A stretch of DNA of 64,000 nucleotides from Agrococcus jenensis (GTDB lineage: Bacteria > Actinomycetota > Actinomycetes > Actinomycetales > Microbacteriaceae): positions 1,178,001 to 1,242,000 of the forward strand of contig NZ_RKHJ01000001.1 of NCBI RefSeq assembly GCF_003752465.1, given 5' to 3'. Below, in pieces: positions 33,601 to 41,899 of this stretch. How positions within the stretch are numbered: position 1 is the first letter of the stretch; each line of letters begins with the position of its first letter. The translations under genes were made by a program, and so were the position numbers. A model generated the notes under the pieces. It did not search any database. It had not been told where the DNA came from and saw only the letters and a program-made list of their open reading frames with translations.

Positions 33601-34884
33601 GTGAAGATGCACTCCTACTGGCTCGACACGTCCACGCCGAGCGGTGACTACAGCAGCACCCCGATCCCCAAGGAGGTGGACGTCGCGGTCGTCGGCGGCG
33701 GCTTCACCGGGCTCTCGACGGCGTACCACGCGGCGAAGGCCGGCAAGTCCGTGGCGCTGCTCGAGGCGAACACGGTCAACTGGGGCGCATCCGGCCGCAA
33801 CGGCGGGATGGCCACGACCGGCCTGGCGATCGGCTTCCGCAGCGCGATGAAGCGCTACGGCGAGCAGCGGGCCATCGGGTACTTCAACGAGTACAACAAG
33901 GCGATCGACCTCATCGAGAACCTCGTCGAGGACCACGACCTCGACGTCGACTACGAGCGCTCGGGCAAGATGACCCTCGCCTGGAAGGCGTCGCACTTCG
34001 AGGGCATGCAGCGCACGGCCGAGGACCTCAAGCGGCTCGTCGGCCAGCCCGTCGAGCTCGTCGACCGCGCCAACATCCGCACGGAGATCGGCTCCGACGT
34101 CTACCACGGCGCGCTCGTCGACCCGCTCGGCGCGGGGATGCACGTCGGCAAGTTCGGCCACGCGCTCGCGGGCCTCGCCGTCGACGCCGGCGCCACGATC
34201 CACGAGCGGGCAGAGGTCGTCGACGTCGAGCGCATCGGCGACACCACGATCCACGACCTGAAGACGACGCGCGGCACCGTCCGCGCCGGCAACGTCGTGC
34301 TCGGCACGAGCGGCTACACGGGCAAGCCCTTCGGCTGGCAGCAGCGCCGCATCATCCCCGTCGGCAGCTTCATCGTGGTCACCGAGCCGCTGCCGCAGGC
34401 GGTCGTCGACGAGCTGCTGCCGAACCGGCGCATGGCGTCCGACAGCAAGAACTTCATCTACTACTTCCGGATCACGCCCGACAACCGCCTGCTCTTCGGC
34501 GGCCGCGCGCGCTTCGCGCTCTCGGACCCGTCGCAGGACCGCAAGAGCGGCGAGATCCTGCAGAAGGCGATGCACCACATCTTCCCGCAGACGCGCGACG
34601 CGCGGATCGACTACATGTGGGGCGGCCTCGTCGACATCTCGATGGACCAGATGGTCCACGCGGGCGAGCACAAGGGCATCCACTACTCGCTGAACTACTC
34701 GGGCCACGGCGTGCAGATGGCGAACTACATGGGCAAGGTCATGGTCGACGTCATCTCGGGCAACCCCGAGGCGAACATCTGGCGCGACCTCAAGAACCCC
34801 TGGATCCCCGGGTACTTCGGAGAGCCGTGGCTGCACCTCCGCGCAGGAGGCGCCTACTACGGCCTGCAGGACAAGTTCAGCTGA
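33601..34884 (+). CDS. FAD-dependent amine/amino acid oxidoreductase (DAO family, PuuB-like)
   Basis: The DAO fold is shown by VAVVGGGFTGLSTAYHAAKAG (FAD ADP-binding, GxGxxG-like) followed by ALLEANTVNWGASGRNGG, the glycine-rich turn of PuuB/OrdL oxidases. The C-terminal HKGIHYSLNYSGHGVQMANY closes the FAD site. Such enzymes oxidise secondary or gamma-glutamylated amines or N-methyl amino acids to imines or aldehydes. At 427 residues it is full length. The GTG start follows GGAG by six bases. The next gene, an aldehyde dehydrogenase, would take up the aldehyde, as in putrescine catabolism. Confidence 0.85.
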   Translation: MKMHSYWLDTSTPSGDYSSTPIPKEVDVAVVGGGFTGLSTAYHAAKAGKSVALLEANTVNWGASGRNGGMATTGLAIGFRSAMKRYGEQRAIGYFNEYNKAIDLIENLVEDHDLDVDYERSGKMTLAWKASHFEGMQRTAEDLKRLVGQPVELVDRANIRTEIGSDVYHGALVDPLGAGMHVGKFGHALAGLAVDAGATIHERAEVVDVERIGDTTIHDLKTTRGTVRAGNVVLGTSGYTGKPFGWQQRRIIPVGSFIVVTEPLPQAVVDELLPNRRMASDSKNFIYYFRITPDNRLLFGGRARFALSDPSQDRKSGEILQKAMHHIFPQTRDARIDYMWGGLVDISMDQMVHAGEHKGIHYSLNYSGHGVQMANYMGKVMVDVISGNPEANIWRDLKNPWIPGYFGEPWLHLRAGGAYYGLQDKFS

Positions 34885-34916
34885 GCTGAGAGGAAGCGTC
34901 GAGGAGGATGCGAACG

Positions 34917-36404
34917 ATGGGTGCAGGCAACGTCGGTGAGGCGATCAGCGTGATGGACGGGGATGCGGGGCTCGACGCTCTGGCGATCCCAGGCGGGGGG
35001 TATGTCGACGGCGAGTGGATCACGGACGACCTCTCGCTGGCCGTCACCGATCCCGAGGACGACGCGCTCATCGCTCGCGTCCACGTCGGCGACACCGCCA
35101 CGATGGAGCGCGCGATCGCCGGCGTGCAGCGCAGCCTCCGCGAGGACGACTGGGAGCTGTGGGAGCGGCGCGAGGCGCTCGAGCGGGCGGCCGCCCTCAT
35201 CCGCCAGGAGTCCGTGCGCCTCGCGCGCATCATCTCGGCCGAGAGCAGCAAGACCATCACCGAGGCGACGCGAGAGGCGGCGCGCACGGCGGAGACCATC
35301 CGCCTCTCGGCGGCATCCGGTCACCTGCTCGAGGGCGAGACGCTCGCGCTCGCCGACACCCCGCGCGGCGCCGGGCGCTTCGGCTGGAACCGCCGGGCGC
35401 CGCTCGGGGTGATCGCGGCGATCACGCCGTTCAACGACCCGATGAACCTCGTCGCGCACAAGGTGGGGCCGGCGCTCATCGCGGGCAACGCCGTGGTGCT
35501 GAAGCCGGCGAAGGCGACGCCGCTGTCGGCGCTCGCGCTGCTCGACATCCTGCTGCGCGCGGGCGTGCCGAAGGGCCGGATGGCCGTGCTCGTCTCGGAG
35601 CGCGACGCGGGCACCGCGCTCGTCAGCGACCCGCGCGTGGCCGCCGTCTCGTTCACCGGCGGACCGGTCACGGGCGACGCGCTCGTGCGGGCGGCCGGCG
35701 CGCGCAAGATCCTCATGGAGCTGGGCGGCAACAACGCGGTCGTGGTGTGCGAGGACGGCGACGTCGCCGCCGCCGCGGCGGGCATCGTCGACGGCGCCTT
35801 CGGCGTCGCCGGCCAGAACTGCCTCTCGGTGCAGCGCGTGTACGTGCACGAGAGCCGCTACCGCGAGCTCGTCGACCTCGTCGTCGGCGGCACCTCGAAG
35901 CTCGTCGTCGGGTCGAAGCGCGACAGCGCGACCGACGTCGGCCCGCTCATCTCCGAGCGCGAGGCGCGCCGCATCGAGGGCTGGGTCGACGAGGCGATCG
36001 CCGACGGGGCGACGCTCGCGATCGGCGGCGGCCGCCGGGGCGCGTTCTACGACCCGACGGTGCTGCTCGACGTCGCCGACGACGCGAAGGTGCTGCGCGA
36101 CGAGGTGTTCGGCCCCGTCGTCTCGATCGTCGCCTACAGCGACCTCGACGACGCGCTCGCCCGCGTGGACGACACGGAGTTCGGGCTGCAGGCCGGCATC
36201 TTCACCGCGTCGATGGCCACCGCGATGCACGCCGTCGATCGGCTGCACGTCGGCAGCGTGCTCGTCAACGAGACCAGCGACTTCCGCATCGACTCGATGC
36301 CCTTCGGCGGCTCGAAGCGATCGGGCGTCGGCCGCGAGGGCGTCGCGAGCGCCGTCCTCGAGATGAGCGAGCCGAAGAACGTGATCGTCAGCCTGCTGGG
36401 ATAG
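34917..36404 (+). CDS. NAD(P)-dependent aldehyde dehydrogenase
   Basis: ITPFNDPMNLVAHKVGPAL is the cofactor region (Asp-Pro replaces the usual Phe-Pro), MELGGNNAVVV holds the catalytic Glu and AGQNCLSVQR the catalytic Cys. The end, MPFGGSKRSGVGREG, is standard. The 495-residue enzyme should oxidise an aldehyde produced by the adjacent FAD oxidase. I chose the ATG nine bases after GAGGAGG; the ATG at 34908 abuts that site and would be poorly placed. It is followed by the PLP enzyme pair in the same direction. Confidence 0.87.
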   Translation: MGAGNVGEAISVMDGDAGLDALAIPGGGYVDGEWITDDLSLAVTDPEDDALIARVHVGDTATMERAIAGVQRSLREDDWELWERREALERAAALIRQESVRLARIISAESSKTITEATREAARTAETIRLSAASGHLLEGETLALADTPRGAGRFGWNRRAPLGVIAAITPFNDPMNLVAHKVGPALIAGNAVVLKPAKATPLSALALLDILLRAGVPKGRMAVLVSERDAGTALVSDPRVAAVSFTGGPVTGDALVRAAGARKILMELGGNNAVVVCEDGDVAAAAAGIVDGAFGVAGQNCLSVQRVYVHESRYRELVDLVVGGTSKLVVGSKRDSATDVGPLISEREARRIEGWVDEAIADGATLAIGGGRRGAFYDPTVLLDVADDAKVLRDEVFGPVVSIVAYSDLDDALARVDDTEFGLQAGIFTASMATAMHAVDRLHVGSVLVNETSDFRIDSMPFGGSKRSGVGREGVASAVLEMSEPKNVIVSLLG

Positions 36405-36452
36405 GGCCGCCGATGCCCGGCCCCGAGCGGGCCGGGCTGACCGAGGAGGCGC

Positions 36453-37568
36453 ATGGACAGGATCATCGACGCGGTGCGGCAGCACCGCGACGCCTTCGAC
36501 ACCCCGGCGGTGGTCGTGCTCGGCGAGGTGCTGCGCGAGAACATCGCGCGGATGCAGGCGTTCGCCGACGGCCACGGCGTCGCGCTCCGCCCGCACGTGA
36601 AGACCCACAAGTCGGTCGACATCGGGCGCATGCAGCTGGCGGCCGGCGCGAGCGGGATCACGGTCAGCGACCTGCACCAGGCCGAGGTCTTCGCCGCCGA
36701 CGGCGTCGACGACATCTTCCTGGCGTTCCCGCTGTGGCCCTCCGCGCCGAAGGCAGCACGCGTGCGGCGACTGCTCGAGACGGTCGACCTGAAGCTCGGG
36801 CTCGACAGCCACGAGGCGGTCGACGCGACGGTCGACCGCGGCCTCGCGGGCGTGGATCGGCTCGAGCTCGTCATCGAGGTCGACTGCGGCGGGCGGCGCT
36901 CCGGGGTCGCGCCCTCCGCGGCCGGCGACCTCGCCCGGTACGCCGCCGACCGTGGCCTCGAGGTGGCCGGCGTCTTCACCTATCCCGGTCACGGCTGGGC
37001 GCTCGGGGCGGCGGAGGGCGCGGCGCACGACCAGACCGCTGCGCTCGCGGCCGCCGCATCGGGCCTGCGGGAGGTCGGCATCGAGCCGCGGATCGTCAGC
37101 GCCGGCTCCACGCCGACCTTCGCGTGGTCGGCCGCGCCCGGGATCACCGAGATCCGGCCGGGCGAGTACGTCTTCTTCTCGATGGACCACTGCGACCACG
37201 GCATCTGCAGCCCGGACGAGATCGCGCTCTTCGTCGCGACGACGGTCGTGAGCGCTGGGCCGGGGAATCCGCAGATCATCGACGTCGGCACGATGGCGAT
37301 CGGCAGGGAGGTCGACGACCGCGGTCACTACGGCCGGATCGCCGGGGGCGGCGGCGCCGTCACCCGCGTGAACGAGTACCACGGCTTCCTCGACCCGGGG
37401 GAGTCGCCGCCGCACCCGATCGGCACGGTGCTGCCGCTCATCCCGACTCACTCGTGCACCGCCGTCCAGAACGCCAGCGAGCTGCTCGTGCTGGAGGCGG
37501 ACGGCACCGTCGACCGCTTCCCGGTGCAGCAGCTCGGCCCGATGCTCGCGGCGCGCGAGCGCTCGTAG
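36453..37568 (+). CDS. D-threonine aldolase/D-serine dehydratase-like PLP enzyme, copy 1
   Basis: The 371-residue protein has the alanine-racemase-type PLP barrel with Schiff-base Lys50 in LRPHVKTHKS, VIEVDCGGRRSGV and GVFTYPGHGW. The C-terminal beta domain ends in THSCTAV, an H-x-C pair like the metal site of D-serine dehydratase and D-threonine aldolase. Substrates of the family are beta-hydroxy-D-amino acids, which are cleaved to glycine plus aldehyde or dehydrated to a ketoacid. The ATG follows GAGGAGG. Copy 2 begins nine bases after its stop, a tandem duplication. Confidence 0.85.
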   Translation: MDRIIDAVRQHRDAFDTPAVVVLGEVLRENIARMQAFADGHGVALRPHVKTHKSVDIGRMQLAAGASGITVSDLHQAEVFAADGVDDIFLAFPLWPSAPKAARVRRLLETVDLKLGLDSHEAVDATVDRGLAGVDRLELVIEVDCGGRRSGVAPSAAGDLARYAADRGLEVAGVFTYPGHGWALGAAEGAAHDQTAALAAAASGLREVGIEPRIVSAGSTPTFAWSAAPGITEIRPGEYVFFSMDHCDHGICSPDEIALFVATTVVSAGPGNPQIIDVGTMAIGREVDDRGHYGRIAGGGGAVTRVNEYHGFLDPGESPPHPIGTVLPLIPTHSCTAVQNASELLVLEADGTVDRFPVQQLGPMLAARERS

Positions 37569-37577
37569 GAGATGCAG

Positions 37578-38681
37578 ATGCAGTCGTTCCAGGCCGTCCT
37601 CGCCGCGCTCGGCGATCGCGTGAGCACGCCGGCGCCCGTGGTGCTCATCGACGTCGTCGAGGAGAACATCCGTCGCATGCAGGCCTTCGCGGATGCGCAC
37701 GGCAAGGCGCTCCGGCCGCACGTCAAGACGCACAAGAGCGTCGAGATCGGCAGGCTGCAGCTCGACGCCGGCGCGATCGGGCTCACCGCCGGCAACCTCA
37801 GCGAGGCCGAGATCTTCGCCGAGGCGGGCTGCGACGACATCTTCCTCGCCTACCCGCTCTGGGCGACCGGCACGAAGGCCGAGCGGCTCGTGCGCCTGGC
37901 GCAGGAGACGTCGCTGAGCGTCGGCGCCGAGAGCATCGCGGCGGTCGACCGGCTCGCCGACGCGATGGGCGACCTCGTCGGCATGCTCGGCGTCGTCATC
38001 GAGATCGACTGCGGCGCGCGACGCTCCGGGGTGCGACCCGACGATGCGGGCGCGCTCGCCGCGCACGCCCGCACGCGCGGCCTCGTGCCGCTCGGCGTCT
38101 TCACGTACCCGGGGCACGGCGGCAGCGTCGGCGCGCCCGAGGCCGCGGCGCGCGACCAGGCGCTCGCCTTGCGGACGGCGGTCGCGTCGCTCGCCGAGCA
38201 CGGCATCGAGGCGCAGACCGTCAGCGCCGGCTCCACGCCCACCGCTGCGCTCAGCACCGATCCGGTCATCACCGAGATCCGGCCGGGCGAGTACGTCTTC
38301 AACGACTTCGACAACCTGCGGATCGGCGACTGCAGCGCCGACGACATCGGCCTGTTCGTGGCGACGACCGTGGTCAGCGACCAGGGGCACCCCCACGTCG
38401 TGGTCGACGCCGGCACGAAGGCGCTCGCACGGGAGGGCAATCCCGAGCGCGGGTACGGCCAGGTGCCCGACTACGGCGGCTACCTGCTGCGGCTCAACGA
38501 GTACCACGGCTACCTGCAGCTGCCGGAGGGCGGCGCGCGGCCGGCGGTCGGCGAGCGCATCGTGATCGTCCCGCACCACGTCTGCCCGGTCGTCAACAGC
38601 TTCGAGCGGCTCATCATCGCGAACCGCGCCGGCGAGCTGCTCGGCACCTGGACCGTCGATGCGCAAGGACAGCTGAACTGA
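37578..38681 (+). CDS. D-threonine aldolase/D-serine dehydratase-like PLP enzyme, copy 2
   Basis: Copy 2 (367 residues) keeps the Lys in LRPHVKTHKS, VIEIDCGARRSGV, GVFTYPGHGG and a metal pair in PHHVCPVV (H-x-C). It differs from copy 1 in the EYVFNDFDNLRIGDC stretch, where copy 1 has EYVFFSMDHCDHGIC, close to the expected substrate pocket, so the two probably use different substrates or stereoisomers. The start ATG 37578 is six bases after GGAG; the ATG at 37572 touches that site. A RidA-like gene follows, which fits enzymes releasing enamines. Confidence 0.85.
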   Translation: MQSFQAVLAALGDRVSTPAPVVLIDVVEENIRRMQAFADAHGKALRPHVKTHKSVEIGRLQLDAGAIGLTAGNLSEAEIFAEAGCDDIFLAYPLWATGTKAERLVRLAQETSLSVGAESIAAVDRLADAMGDLVGMLGVVIEIDCGARRSGVRPDDAGALAAHARTRGLVPLGVFTYPGHGGSVGAPEAAARDQALALRTAVASLAEHGIEAQTVSAGSTPTAALSTDPVITEIRPGEYVFNDFDNLRIGDCSADDIGLFVATTVVSDQGHPHVVVDAGTKALAREGNPERGYGQVPDYGGYLLRLNEYHGYLQLPEGGARPAVGERIVIVPHHVCPVVNSFERLIIANRAGELLGTWTVDAQGQLN

Positions 38682-38700
38682 TGATGGAGAGGCACGACCG

Positions 38701-39210
38701 ATGAGCGACGCAGACGCCCGCACGGGTACACACACCCTGGCCGACACCGAGACCGACCCCGCCGCGGCGCTCGCGGCGCTCGGCCTCGAGCTGCCGGTCA
38801 TCGCCGACGACCCGAAGTACATCAACTGGCGGGCAGCACGTGACGGGACCGTGCACATCTCTGGGCAGCTGCCCTACCGCGACGGTGTGCTGCCGCTCGC
38901 GGGCGTCGTGGGCGACACCGTCGAGGTCGACGCGGCGCGCGAGCTCATGGCGCAGGCGACGCTCAACGCGCTCGCGGTCGCGGCGAGCGCCCTCGGCGGC
39001 ATCGAGCGGGTGCGCATCGTGCAGATGCTCGTGTTCGTGCTGAGCGCCCCCGGCTTCGGCGAGCAGTCGCGGGTCGCGGATGCCGGCAGCGAGCTGCTCG
39101 TCCAGGTGCTCGGCGAGCACGGCCGGCACGCGCGCACTGCGATCGGCGTCGCCGGCCTGCCGCGGAACAGCCCGGTCGAGGTGCAGATGGTCTGCGAGGC
39201 GCGCGCGTGA
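38701..39210 (+). CDS. RidA family protein (YjgF/YER057c/UK114), enamine/imine deaminase
   Basis: The 169-residue protein has the RidA fold with KYINWRAARDGTVHISGQLP and the closing ARTAIGVAGLPRNSPVEVQM, containing the conserved Arg that positions imine or enamine substrates before the Pro. It is longer than RidA itself and resembles the RutC/YjgH-related subgroups. RidA proteins hydrolyse reactive 2-aminoacrylate-type intermediates, a good match to the PLP dehydratase-like pair upstream. GAGAGG precedes the ATG. Its stop overlaps the GTG of the next gene. Confidence 0.8.
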   Translation: MSDADARTGTHTLADTETDPAAALAALGLELPVIADDPKYINWRAARDGTVHISGQLPYRDGVLPLAGVVGDTVEVDAARELMAQATLNALAVAASALGGIERVRIVQMLVFVLSAPGFGEQSRVADAGSELLVQVLGEHGRHARTAIGVAGLPRNSPVEVQMVCEARA

Positions 39211-39947
39211 GCGCCGCCGCGGCGCTCACGGTGCTCATCACCGGCGCCTCGAGCGGGATCGGCGAGGCGGTCGCGGAGCGCTTCCGCGCGGCGGGCGCGC
39301 GCGTCTTCCTCACCGGCCGCCGCGACGCGGCCCCCGCGAGCCTGCGCGAGGGCGAGCGCTACCTGCCGGGCGACCTCGGCGACGAGGCGTTCGTCGCGCG
39401 GCTCGTCGCGGAGGCCGTCGACGAGCTCGGGCCGCTCGACACGGTCATCGCCTGCCACGGGCTGCAGGCCGACGGCGAGCTCGTCGACATGGCGCTCGAC
39501 CGCGCCGCCCAGCTGCTCGACGCGAACGTGCTGAGCGTGTTCGCGGTGCTGAAGCACGCGGTGCCGGCGATGCGGGAGGGCGGCGGGCAGATCGTGCTCG
39601 TGAGCTCGAGGCTCGGCATCGTCGGCATCCCCGGGCAGGTGATGTACACCGCGGCGAAGGGCGGCCTCATCATGCTCGGCAAGGGCGCCGCGATCGAGCT
39701 CGCGCCCCAGAACATCCGCGTCAATGTCGCGGCACCGGGCCTCACCGAGACGCCGGTGATCGAGGCGTCGTTCCAGCGGAGGGACGACCCGGAGGCGTAC
39801 CGCGCGCAGCGGGCCGCCACCATCCCCATGCGCCGGCTCGCACGCCCGGAGGAGGTCGCCGAGGCGATCTACTTCCTCGGCTCGCCCGCATCCTCGTACA
39901 TCACCGGCGCCGTGCTGCCGATCGACGGCGGCTACACGGCGGCCTAG
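39207..39947 (+). CDS. Short-chain dehydrogenase/reductase
   Basis: This classical SDR of 246 residues has the NAD(P) motif TGASSGIGEA, the Ser in VLVSSRLG, the YxxxK pair in MYTAAKGG and the NAAPG-like VAAPGLTETP. The ending ITGAVLPIDGGYTAA is typical. It would oxidise or reduce a hydroxyl group in the pathway. The GTG start overlaps the RidA stop (GTGA), so the two are translationally coupled. The preceding PLP and aldehyde dehydrogenase genes make it the last gene of the plus-strand operon; a hairpin follows. Confidence 0.85.
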   Translation: MSAAAALTVLITGASSGIGEAVAERFRAAGARVFLTGRRDAAPASLREGERYLPGDLGDEAFVARLVAEAVDELGPLDTVIACHGLQADGELVDMALDRAAQLLDANVLSVFAVLKHAVPAMREGGGQIVLVSSRLGIVGIPGQVMYTAAKGGLIMLGKGAAIELAPQNIRVNVAAPGLTETPVIEASFQRRDDPEAYRAQRAATIPMRRLARPEEVAEAIYFLGSPASSYITGAVLPIDGGYTAA

Positions 39948-39986
39948 CGGCCCCGGTCGGCGATTGCGTCGCCAGGGCCGGGGCGC
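39948..39986. terminator. Imperfect bidirectional hairpin between convergent genes
   Basis: GCGGCCCCGG and CCGGGGCGC flank an inner GGCGA-TTGCG-TCGCC stem, with bulged bases between. Confidence 0.6.
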
Positions 39987-39995
39987 AGGGAGGCA

Positions 39996-40670
39996 TCACT
40001 CGATGCCGAGCGCGGTGACGACCTCGTCGAGCGACGTGACGCGGACCGCGCCGTACTCGGGCAGGTCGGGGTCGTAGCCGCGGTCCAGGAAGACCTTGTT
40101 GGTGAAGCCGAGCTCCGACATGGGGATGTGGTCGTAGAGCTGGTGGGAGGCGATGTGCATGATGTCGGACGGGTCGCAGTCGAGCGACTCCACGAGGTAG
40201 TCGTACGCGCGCAGGCGAGGCTTGTACGCACCGGCCTGCTCGGCGGTGAGCACCGCGTGGAAGGGCGCCCCGAGCTTCGGGATGCTGACGGCGAGGTGCC
40301 GGTCGTCCGCGTTCGAGAGCGCGACGAGCGGGAAGTGCTGGGCGAGCTTCGCGAGCGGTGCGGGCACGTCGGGATGCGGTCCCCACGTGAGGAGCGCGCC
40401 CTGGATCGCGGTCACGTCCTCTGCGGAGGCCTCGATGCCGAACCGCTTGCATGTGCGCCGGAAGGAGCGCTCCAGGATCTCGTCGTACGGGCGGTACTCC
40501 ATGACCTCGTCGTACCGGTTCAGGCGGAAGCGCTCGAAGAACGGCTCGAGCCTGTCGGCGCCGAGCCGCTCGGACACGAGCGGCTCGACCGTCGCGCGCA
40601 GCTGGTAGTGGATGAGCGTGCCGTAGATGTCGAACGAGATGTACTTCGGACGGCGGAGCGTGAGGGTCAT
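39996..40670 (-). CDS. HAD type II hydrolase, paralogue 2
   Basis: This 224-residue paralogue of the HAD protein at 31268 keeps the canonical DxYGTL as ISFDIYGTLIHY (Asp14), plus ALSNADDRHL, GAYKPR and ASHQLYDHIPM. The two align without gaps over most of their length, including FLDRGYDPDLP near the end. The start MTLTLRRPKY has AAAGG about eight bases upstream; the longer frame does not match its paralogue. It diverges from the kinase gene across a promoter with a palindrome. A phosphatase role is as likely as dehalogenation. Confidence 0.8.
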   Translation of the reverse strand: MTLTLRRPKYISFDIYGTLIHYQLRATVEPLVSERLGADRLEPFFERFRLNRYDEVMEYRPYDEILERSFRRTCKRFGIEASAEDVTAIQGALLTWGPHPDVPAPLAKLAQHFPLVALSNADDRHLAVSIPKLGAPFHAVLTAEQAGAYKPRLRAYDYLVESLDCDPSDIMHIASHQLYDHIPMSELGFTNKVFLDRGYDPDLPEYGAVRVTSLDEVVTALGIE

Positions 40671-40731
40671 CGGGTGCCTTTCGCCAGCTGCGAGATGCGA
40701 GCACCGCACGTCGCGGGCCCGTGCATCCATA

Positions 40732-40761
40732 TTGACTCAGCCTGAGACAAAACGCTACCGT
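40732..40761 (+). promoter_or_regulatory. Promoter with 19-bp palindrome between HAD and kinase genes
   Basis: TTGACTCAGCCTGAGACAA (40732-40750) matches its complement at eight of nine arm positions and includes -35 TTGACT. An 18-base spacer leads to -10 TACCGT (40756-40761). It differs from the GATTGTNNACAATC motif, so another regulator, perhaps the ROK protein, is implied. Confidence 0.55.
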
Positions 40762-40812
40762 TGCGTCGGCGGACTCGCAGCGGGCGGTGCGCGAGAGCGA
40801 CGGGAGCGCGGC

Positions 40813-41883
40813 GTGGACGATGCGGTCGAGGGCCTCTTCCGGGCGACCGGCCTCACGGGCCCGCCCCACGTCACCGACGAGCCGCTCGTCCTCCGCGCGC
40901 TCGCCGAGCACTACGACATGCACGGGCGACTCACGCGGCTCGACACCGAGAAGGACTCCACCTTCCGCTTCACGGGCCGGCGCGGTGCGGTCGACGGCGT
41001 GCTCCTCGTGAAGGTCTCCCAGCCCGACGAGCCCGCGGCGGTGGTGGCGTGCCAGGTCGACGTGGTGGGCTTCGTGCAGCGGCAGGACGCCGGCATCCGG
41101 GTGCAGGGCATGGTCCCGGACGCCGCGGGGGAGCTCCTGCGTCCGCTGCTCGACGACGCGGGCCGGCCGCTCGGACTGCTGCGCGTGCAGGAGTACATCC
41201 CGGGGACGCTGCTCGCCGACGCCGCTGCGTCGCCCGAGCAGCTGCGCGAGGTCGGCGCCACCCTCGGCAGGCTCGACGTGGCGCTGCGCGGCTTCCAGCA
41301 CGAGGGGGAGGAGCGAGCGCTCGTGTGGGACCTCTCGCGCTTCCCGAGCCTGCGCGCGCTCGTCGAGCTCGAAGCGGATCCGGAGCGGCGCGAGCTCGCG
41401 CTCCGCGCCTTCGACGGCTTCGACCAGCACGTCGCACCGCGGCTCGGCACGGCGAGGACGCAGGTCATCCACGGCGACTTCAGTCCCTACAACGTCATCG
41501 TCGAGCCGGGCGCCGATCCCTTCGTCCAGGGCGTCATCGACTTCGGCGATGCCATCCGCACCGCGGTGATCTTCGACCCCGCCGTCCTCCTCGCGAACCA
41601 CCTGCACGGCGCGCTCCTCCACCCGTGGGCGGCAGCGCGCGAGCTGCTGGCCGGCTACCGGCGCGAGCTCCCGCTCAGCGACGTCGAGGTCGACATGCTG
41701 ATCCACGCGACGCTCGCGCGCGTAGCGCTGCGCGCGCTCGTCGCGAACTGGCGGATCGCTCGCGGGACCGAGCGCGAGGCGTACATCCGCTCGCACGCTC
41801 GCCACGACTGGGATCGGCTCGAGCGCGCGCTGCGCGTCGGCACCGGCCCCGCCTTCGACTACCTGATGCACGCCACCCCCTGA
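40813..41883 (+). CDS. APH-family small-molecule kinase
   Basis: The 356-residue kinase has the catalytic loop VIHGDFSPYNVIVEP and the Mg motif GVIDFGDAIRTAV of aminoglycoside/choline/hydroxylysine kinases. LLRVQEYIPGTLL is the hinge region. The GTG start follows GGGAG. The next gene, 16 bases on, is a phospho-lyase-type class III PLP enzyme. In hydroxylysine and ethanolamine-phosphate pathways a kinase of this kind makes the O-phosphorylated amino alcohol that the lyase then splits. Antibiotic resistance is unlikely in this setting. The exact substrate is unknown. Confidence 0.8.
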   Translation: MDDAVEGLFRATGLTGPPHVTDEPLVLRALAEHYDMHGRLTRLDTEKDSTFRFTGRRGAVDGVLLVKVSQPDEPAAVVACQVDVVGFVQRQDAGIRVQGMVPDAAGELLRPLLDDAGRPLGLLRVQEYIPGTLLADAAASPEQLREVGATLGRLDVALRGFQHEGEERALVWDLSRFPSLRALVELEADPERRELALRAFDGFDQHVAPRLGTARTQVIHGDFSPYNVIVEPGADPFVQGVIDFGDAIRTAVIFDPAVLLANHLHGALLHPWAAARELLAGYRRELPLSDVEVDMLIHATLARVALRALVANWRIARGTEREAYIRSHARHDWDRLERALRVGTGPAFDYLMHATP

Positions 41884-41899
41884 AGGAGCGACGACCGCC

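Noticed and set aside
36453..39210. Beta-hydroxyaspartate cycle cluster (bhcABCD)
   Set aside because: D-threonine-aldolase-like genes are present, but I see no fold-type II dehydratase (BhcB) and no iminosuccinate reductase (BhcD), so the full cycle is not supported.
40813..41883. Aminoglycoside resistance gene
   Set aside because: The APH fold is shared with many metabolic kinases; its pairing with a phospho-lyase-type PLP enzyme points to catabolism.
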